Assembly (NCBI RefSeq): GCF_900114875.1
Contig: NZ_FPKW01000006.1
Location: 1 to 64,000 of the forward strand
Origin: Chryseobacterium limigenitum
GTDB taxonomy: Bacteria > Bacteroidota > Bacteroidia > Flavobacteriales > Weeksellaceae
Reading direction: 5' to 3'
Length of the DNA: 64,000 bases
The notes beneath the pieces were generated by a model that saw nothing but the letters and a program-made list of their open reading frames with translations, had not been told where the DNA came from and made no database searches. The translations under genes were made by a program, and so were the position numbers. This document shows positions 59,353-64,000 of this stretch, piece by piece (position 1 is the stretch's first letter; the number at the start of each line of letters is the position of its first letter).

Positions 59353-60756
59353 TTAATCTTCTTTCGATTTCATGTTTTTTCCATCTGAGACATGAAGTCT
59401 TCTGAAAACAAGTCCGGAAATGATGGTTAAAATTCCGACGGTAAGAAATGTATATCGGAAAGCGTTATGAATTTCTCCTTCAATTAAATCCGTGTTTTCA
59501 TATAATTTTAAGACAATTAAACCAAATGCGATCCCGAAACCGATGGCAAGTTGTTGATTAACTGATATTAAAGAGTTTCCGCTGCTTGTCTGGAAATTTC
59601 GCAGATCTGCAATGGAGATTGTATTCATTGAGGTAAATTGAATCGAATTGAAGAATCCCAAAACCGCAATAATCGGGACAAACCAATATAAAGAGGTGTG
59701 AATATTCGGAATGGCCAGTAAGCAGATTAAAGTTCCGATGATGAAAGTGTTGACCATCAGTGTCTTTCGGTAACCGAATGTATCTAAAATTTTAATGACA
59801 TAAGATTTTCCAAACATGGCGGTCAAAGCCATTGGCGCGATGATCCAGCCGGAAGTTACGGCAGATTGTTTATACGCGATCTGAATCATTAACGGTAATA
59901 GCAGTGGAATAGCGCTGATTCCTACTCTTGTCGCCAGGTTTCCTACAACGCCTACACGAAATGTTCTTACCTGAAAAAGATTTAACGGAAAAATAGGATT
60001 TCCGCCTCTTTTTGCGTGTCTGTAGTAATAATACATGAATAAAAATCCTAAAATAAATACCACCAAAACAGGCGTTGTATTTTGAAGATCTCCAAAAAGT
60101 TCTAACGAAATGGAAAGCAGGAGAGAAGCTGCCGCAAAGATCAAGAAGCCTTTAAGATCGAAATCGGGGGACTCGGATTTGTAATTGGGCATGTATTTGG
60201 CGCCTAAAATAATTCCGATCACTCCAAACGGGATATTAATTAAAAAAATCCAGTGCCATGAAAGATAATCTACCATGTAACCTCCGACCAAAGGGCCTAA
60301 AACAGGGCCAATCAATGCCGGTATAATGGCGAAATTCATTGCTTTTAATAATTCATTTTTATCGAAAGTTTTAATTAAAGCTAATTTTCCGACAGGAGTC
60401 ATTAAACTTCCTCCAACACCCTGAATTACTCGTGCGATAACCAAATGGGTAAGGTTTTGCGAAATAGCACAAAAAAACGAACCCAAACTGAACAGTACTA
60501 ATGAAAATATAAAAACTTTCCTCGTTCCAAAACGATCTGCCAAAAAGCCGCTTACCGGCATGAAAACCGCTAAAGTGAGAACGTAACTGATAATCGCGTT
60601 CTGCATATTAAGAGGAGATTCATGCAGATCTTTTGCAATCGATGGTAATGACGTATTCAAAATGGTGGAATCCAGCATCTGCATAAAAATCGCAGTGCCA
60701 AGAATTAGTGGAAGTATTTTTTTTATAGACGTTTGGGGTGAGCTTACTTCAGGCAT
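59353..60756 (-). CDS. DHA2-type MFS drug exporter (EmrB/QacA-like)
   Basis: 467 residues with 14 predicted membrane helices. MQMLDSTILNTSLPSIAKDL near 21-40 is the DHA2 motif D1-like start, VSGFLADRFGTRKVF near 63-77 is motif A, and ARVIQGVGGSLMTPVGKLA near 108-126 is motif C-like. It is a proton-driven exporter of drugs or metabolites. CTAGAA/TTCTAG (60766-60787) forms an inverted repeat in the short upstream gap and could be an operator. Confidence 0.9.
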   Translation of the reverse strand: MPEVSSPQTSIKKILPLILGTAIFMQMLDSTILNTSLPSIAKDLHESPLNMQNAIISYVLTLAVFMPVSGFLADRFGTRKVFIFSLVLFSLGSFFCAISQNLTHLVIARVIQGVGGSLMTPVGKLALIKTFDKNELLKAMNFAIIPALIGPVLGPLVGGYMVDYLSWHWIFLINIPFGVIGIILGAKYMPNYKSESPDFDLKGFLIFAAASLLLSISLELFGDLQNTTPVLVVFILGFLFMYYYYRHAKRGGNPIFPLNLFQVRTFRVGVVGNLATRVGISAIPLLLPLMIQIAYKQSAVTSGWIIAPMALTAMFGKSYVIKILDTFGYRKTLMVNTFIIGTLICLLAIPNIHTSLYWFVPIIAVLGFFNSIQFTSMNTISIADLRNFQTSSGNSLISVNQQLAIGFGIAFGLIVLKLYENTDLIEGEIHNAFRYTFLTVGILTIISGLVFRRLHVSDGKNMKSKED

Positions 60757-60804
60757 TTGTTCAGGCTAGAATTTTATTTTTTTCTAGTAAATTATTGGGT
60801 TAAA

Positions 60805-60832
60805 AAAAACTGTATTTGGTACAGTCTTTTTC
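60805..60832 (-). terminator. Hairpin upstream of the MFS gene
   Basis: ACTGTA / TACAGT stem with 5-nt loop and T runs on both strands, the stronger (8 T) on the minus strand. Confidence 0.6.
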
Positions 60833-60859
60833 TTAGATTAAGAAATCTATATAAAATTA

Positions 60860-60891
60860 AAAAAGTCTTGCGATATTTCACAAGACTTTTT
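60860..60891 (-). terminator. Terminator of the secreted-protein gene
   Basis: Perfect 11-bp stem AAAAAGTCTTG / CAAGACTTTTT with a 10-nt loop; it directly follows the stop codon at 60895. Confidence 0.9.
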
Positions 60892-60894
60892 GAT

Positions 60895-61707
60895 TTATTT
60901 TCTAGGTTTTTCTACTCCTTTCCACTCGTCACCGGCTTTTCTGTACTGGCTTAGTTCGTAAGTTTTGAAATCCTTTGTTTTGTATTCGATGTTATCGGTA
61001 TTCTGCTCAAAAGGCATGATGTAGTAAAAATCTACGTCAGTTTTATCTGTTTTAGTTCCTTTTTTAACTGAAGGTACATATTTGGAGAATTTATAACTTG
61101 GAAGATATTGTTTCAATCTTGCATAGAAAGCTTTGTTTCCTTTCTCTTCAGGAATGATGTCTACAATATTGAAATCATCTTTTTTCTTGTCGATCCAAAG
61201 ATAATAGGTTTTCTCTTCCTGAGTTTTTTTGTTCATAGAGTTGAAAGCAAATAATTCTTTTGGTACCAATTCCTTGATTTTTTCAGGATCTACTTTTGTG
61301 AAGTATTCTCCTTGAGACGGATCAACGTATGTTTCAAGATTTAACATTAAGACATTGTTGTTCTCGAAATTTTTGTTTTTAAAATATTGATTTAAAGATA
61401 ATTCTGCTGTTGCTCTTAATTCTTTACCTCTTGCATCCAGTTTTTTTGTTGGGTTTTGAGGATTTACTTTTTTCACAAACTCATACAAAACCTTAGGCTT
61501 AACATCCTTAAGGTGTGGATACGTTTTTAGCTGTTCAGCTTTTGCAAGCCAATAGAATTGTTGATAATAATCATCCTTTTCATTATCCTTTACGCTTTTG
61601 TAAGTTAAAGCAAGTTTTTTTGAGTTAAGATATTTACCAAATTTACCCTGACCAAAGGTAAAAGTTATAGATAATAAAGCAAAAAAGATAGTAATGTTTC
61701 TTCTCAT
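60895..61707 (-). CDS. Unknown secreted protein
   Basis: 270 residues with a signal peptide (NITIFFALLSITFTFGQ). The mature protein is Lys- and Tyr-rich with alternating charged and aromatic residues (KAEQLKTYPHLKDVKP; YKTKDFKTYELSQYRKAG). No repeat, sorting domain or known motif was recognised. It has its own terminator and probably its own promoter; neighbours give no clue. Confidence 0.7.
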   Translation of the reverse strand: MRRNITIFFALLSITFTFGQGKFGKYLNSKKLALTYKSVKDNEKDDYYQQFYWLAKAEQLKTYPHLKDVKPKVLYEFVKKVNPQNPTKKLDARGKELRATAELSLNQYFKNKNFENNNVLMLNLETYVDPSQGEYFTKVDPEKIKELVPKELFAFNSMNKKTQEEKTYYLWIDKKKDDFNIVDIIPEEKGNKAFYARLKQYLPSYKFSKYVPSVKKGTKTDKTDVDFYYIMPFEQNTDNIEYKTKDFKTYELSQYRKAGDEWKGVEKPRK

Positions 61708-61854
61708 TTTTATAAAATTGATTTTTCGTTTTCCAAATATAATTATTTATTAGATACTATTTTGGATTGTCAGTTAAATTATATCAATTTATTATCGGTT
61801 TTTCAAAAGAAAATCCTGTATGGCTACAGGATTGATAAATTTTTATTTAGGAAT

Positions 61855-61945
61855 TAGGATTCAGGGCTTGGGAATTAGGTTTTCCGCTTACTGTTTTAAA
61901 CTTTATTTTTTCCTAAACCCTAAACCCTAAACCCTAAACCCTGAT
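61855..61945. repeat. Telomere-like CCTAAAC tandem repeat within an inverted repeat
   Basis: Four complete copies of CCTAAAC plus CCT at 61912-61942. The left part (AGGATTCAGGG, 61856-61866) pairs with the right part (CCCTGATTCCT), so the block is also an imperfect palindrome. It lies downstream of asnB (stop at 61951). Confidence 0.85.
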
Positions 61946-61950
61946 TCCTT

Positions 61951-63621
61951 TTATTCATACGAAGTTTCGTGAACCTTTACAGATCTTCCGCTCGGGTCAT
62001 TCATTTTTTTGAAAGCTTCATCCCATTCCAGGGCAATTGGGCTTGAGCATGCAACAGATGGAACAGATGGTACTGTAGCAGCAGCCGTTTCACTCGGGAA
62101 ATGTTCTTCAAAAATTGTTCTGTAACGATATTCTTCTTTGTTTTGAGGAGTGTTTAACGGAAATCTGAATTTCGCATTTGCCATCATTTCGTCAGAAACT
62201 TCTTTTTCCGCAACCTCTTTTAAGGTATCGATCCATGAATAGCCCACGCCGTCCGAAAACTGCTCTTTTTGTCTCCATGCAATAGATTCGGGAAGTAGAT
62301 CTTCAAAGGCTTTTCTTAAAACCCATTTTTCAATTTTTCCTTCGGCAACGTTGATCATTTTATCTTTAGGATTCACTGCCATTGCAATATCCATGAATTC
62401 TTTATCTAAGAAAGGTACGCGGCCTTCAATTCCCCAGCTCATCAACGCTTTGTTGGCTCTCAGGCAATCGTAAAGGTGAAGTTTTCCTAATTTTCTTACC
62501 GTTTCATCATGGAATTCTTTTGCATTCGGAGCTTTATGAAAATATAAATATCCACCGAATAATTCATCGGAACCTTCACCGGAAAGCACCATTTTTATTC
62601 CCATTGACTTAATAACTCTAGCTAAAAGATACATCGGGGTAGAAGCTCTGATGGTTGTTACATCATAAGTTTCTAAGTGATAAATCACGTCACGAACCGC
62701 GTCCAGACCTTCCTGAACGGTAAAATTAACCTCGTGATGAACAGATCCTATATGTTCTGCAGCTTTTTTTGCAGCGATAAGATCGGGTGAACCTGCCAAA
62801 CCTACAGCGAAACTGTGTAATCTGGGGTACCACGCCTCCTGAGTGTCGCCACTTTCAACTCTTTGTCTTGCAAATTTTGCAGTAATTGCAGAAATAACAG
62901 AGGAATCCAAACCTCCTGAAAGAAGTACTCCGTATGGAACATCACTCATTAATTGTCTGTGAACGGCATCCTCCAGCCCTTTTCTGATCTTCGAAATATC
63001 CGTTTCGTTATCTTTTACATGATCAAAACTTTCCCAGTCTCTTGTGTACCATTGCTGAAGTTCAGCTCCATCCGGACTGAAGACAAAATGTCTGGGTAAA
63101 AAAGTTTCGATGGTTTTGCAAACTCCTTCCAAAGCTTTTAGTTCAGAAGCTACATAATAGTTTCCGTTTTTGTCCCAACCTTGATATAATGGGCAGATTC
63201 CCATGTGGTCACGGGCAATCAGGTAAACATCATTTTCTATGTCATAAAGAGCAAAAGCAAAAATTCCACTTAGTTTTTCGATGAAATTTTTCCCGTATTT
63301 TCTATAAAGAGCTAAAATAACTTCGCAATCTGACTGCGTTTGAAATTCATAATCAGGAAATTCTTCCTTTAGTTCTCTATGGTTATAAATCTCTCCGTTT
63401 ACTGCTAAAACTACGTTTCCGTCTTTAGTGAATAAAGGCTGCTTTCCTGAGGTAGGATCCACAATAGCAAGCCTTTCATGAGAGAAAACTACTTTCTCAT
63501 TTTGAAATACGCCACTCCAGTCCGGACCTCTGTGACGGATTTTTTTTGACATTTCTAAAACTTGAGGTCTTAATATTTCGGTTTTTTGTTTTGCATCAAA
63601 CAAGCATACGATTCCACACAT
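61951..63621 (-). CDS. asnB: Asparagine synthase B (glutamine-hydrolysing)
   Basis: 556 residues. The glutaminase nucleophile is Cys2 (MCGIVCLFDA), with RHRGPDWSGV near 29-38 and AVNGEIYNHREL near 73-84. The synthetase domain has the ATP pyrophosphatase loop LLSGGLDSS at 233-241 and LSGEGSDELFGGYLYFHKAP near 340-360. It makes asparagine from aspartate, ATP and glutamine. A TAnnTTTG box at 63642-63649 leaves a leader of about 13 nt. Confidence 0.96.
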   Translation of the reverse strand: MCGIVCLFDAKQKTEILRPQVLEMSKKIRHRGPDWSGVFQNEKVVFSHERLAIVDPTSGKQPLFTKDGNVVLAVNGEIYNHRELKEEFPDYEFQTQSDCEVILALYRKYGKNFIEKLSGIFAFALYDIENDVYLIARDHMGICPLYQGWDKNGNYYVASELKALEGVCKTIETFLPRHFVFSPDGAELQQWYTRDWESFDHVKDNETDISKIRKGLEDAVHRQLMSDVPYGVLLSGGLDSSVISAITAKFARQRVESGDTQEAWYPRLHSFAVGLAGSPDLIAAKKAAEHIGSVHHEVNFTVQEGLDAVRDVIYHLETYDVTTIRASTPMYLLARVIKSMGIKMVLSGEGSDELFGGYLYFHKAPNAKEFHDETVRKLGKLHLYDCLRANKALMSWGIEGRVPFLDKEFMDIAMAVNPKDKMINVAEGKIEKWVLRKAFEDLLPESIAWRQKEQFSDGVGYSWIDTLKEVAEKEVSDEMMANAKFRFPLNTPQNKEEYRYRTIFEEHFPSETAAATVPSVPSVACSSPIALEWDEAFKKMNDPSGRSVKVHETSYE

Positions 63622-63641
63622 TTTTTATCATTTATTTAAAG

Positions 63642-63649
63642 CAAAAATA
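63642..63649 (-). promoter_or_regulatory. Putative -7 box of asnB
   Basis: Minus-strand TATTTTTG fits TAnnTTTG, about 20 bp before the ATG at 63621. The rest of 63650-63895 is AT rich without a recognisable gene. Confidence 0.5.
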
Positions 63650-63895
63650 GAATTGTAATTTAAAAATAGCAACAAAAAATACATTAATGTGAAAAATTTT
63701 AACTTATTAATTTGTTTAAGGGTAAAATATTAACTAAATCTGTTAATTATGGCGATTTTGATTAATATTTTTCACATCTAAATATTACATACGAAATAAA
63801 AATGAAATATTTATTAATCTATGTTAATTAATTATACGAATTTTTGCCCTTACTTTGTGGCTCGAAATAATTTTTTTTCATCATTTGTGTTTTTA

Positions 63896-63930
63896 CCTTC
63901 TTGCAATCCCATTGCAAGAAGGTTTTGTTT
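63896..63930 (+). terminator. Strong hairpin near the right window edge
   Basis: Perfect 11-bp stem CCTTCTTGCAA / TTGCAAGAAGG with a 5-nt loop, followed by TTTTGTTTT on the plus strand. No plus-strand gene precedes it. Confidence 0.75.
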
Positions 63931-64000
63931 TATTGAAACCCTAGTAAAACTCCGGATACATTCCATGAGCTGAAACTTGTTCCTTCTGTTGGTCCCTGAG
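63930..64000 (-). CDS. Possible C-terminus of a gene entering from the right
   Basis: The last 71 bp contain a minus-strand frame of 22 codons ending in TAA at 63930-63932 (last residues WNVSGVLLGFQ). The alternating hydrophobic pattern fits the last strand of an outer-membrane barrel or a secreted protein. The frame is too short to name. The hairpin at 63896 follows it directly. Confidence 0.3.
   Translation of the reverse strand, partial: QGPTEGTSFSSWNVSGVLLGFQ

Noticed and set aside
1..64000. CRISPR array, prophage, integron or replication origin
   Set aside because: No regularly spaced identical repeats, phage structural genes, integrase or DnaA-box cluster were found.

Overview
The window is a chromosomal segment of an AT-rich Bacteroidota genome. 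Gene content and order point to the Flavobacteriia, most likely Chryseobacterium or a close Weeksellaceae relative. The signs are a gldKLMN type IX secretion locus, a panC / short glycogen-synthase-like / DUF4270 / glmS block, NodT-type lipoprotein efflux parts, a GOB-like subclass B3 metallo-beta-lactamase, mostly poor Shine-Dalgarno sites, and many promoters with the Bacteroidota -7 box TAnnTTTG. The genus is inferred from recognised families, not from a database search.

Layout. 0-11.4 kb: panC (-), then glycogen-synthase-like, DUF4270 lipoprotein, glmS, the gliding/secretion genes gldK-L-M-N, and an FAD oxidoreductase (all +). 11.4-19.4 kb is an accessory, regulator-rich and visibly AT-richer island. 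It holds two paralogous pairs of small helix-turn-helix proteins, two TPR-transmembrane-HTH regulators, the frameshifted remnant of a third, a SemiSWEET transporter, and long non-coding stretches with a family of related terminator-like hairpins on the minus strand. 19.4-22.6 kb: a surface protein, a short direct-repeat tract, a META-domain lipoprotein and an MliC-like lipoprotein. 22.6-28.9 kb: a tripartite RND efflux operon. 28.9-33.7 kb: an AraC/TPR regulator, an M20 peptidase and an unknown protein. 33.8-42.2 kb: DUF2490 protein, tRNA-Ser(GGA), type I asparaginase, TrmH-family methyltransferase, two adjacent cell-surface proteins, rsmE, an unknown and tsaD. 42.2-48.1 kb: tamB, starting 4 bp from tsaD, an Lrp/AsnC regulator and a small membrane protein. 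48.1-50.2 kb: an orphan bacteriocin-like six-cysteine peptide, a membrane-anchored LuxR-type regulator and a GNAT enzyme. 50.2-53.9 kb: transketolase in two subunits and a sodium:solute symporter. 54.0-59.0 kb: one dense minus-strand operon of redox/electrophile-stress genes (two pirins, FMN reductase, OsmC, YjdI-like ferredoxin, GNAT, TMEM175 channel) with the metallo-beta-lactamase inside it. 59.3-63.6 kb: DHA2-type MFS exporter, an unknown secreted protein and asnB.

How the genes fit together. gldKLMN form the core of the type IX secretion motor and outer-membrane ring. glmS, panC, tsaD, rsmE, tktAB, ansA and asnB are housekeeping. Two exporters plus the beta-lactamase suggest intrinsic drug resistance. 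The most unusual part is 11.4-19.4 kb: duplicated HTH pairs interleaved with at least five related minus-strand hairpins that share stem ends and an apical motif. That arrangement could be an undescribed small-RNA family or a MITE-like element family linked to those DNA-binding proteins.
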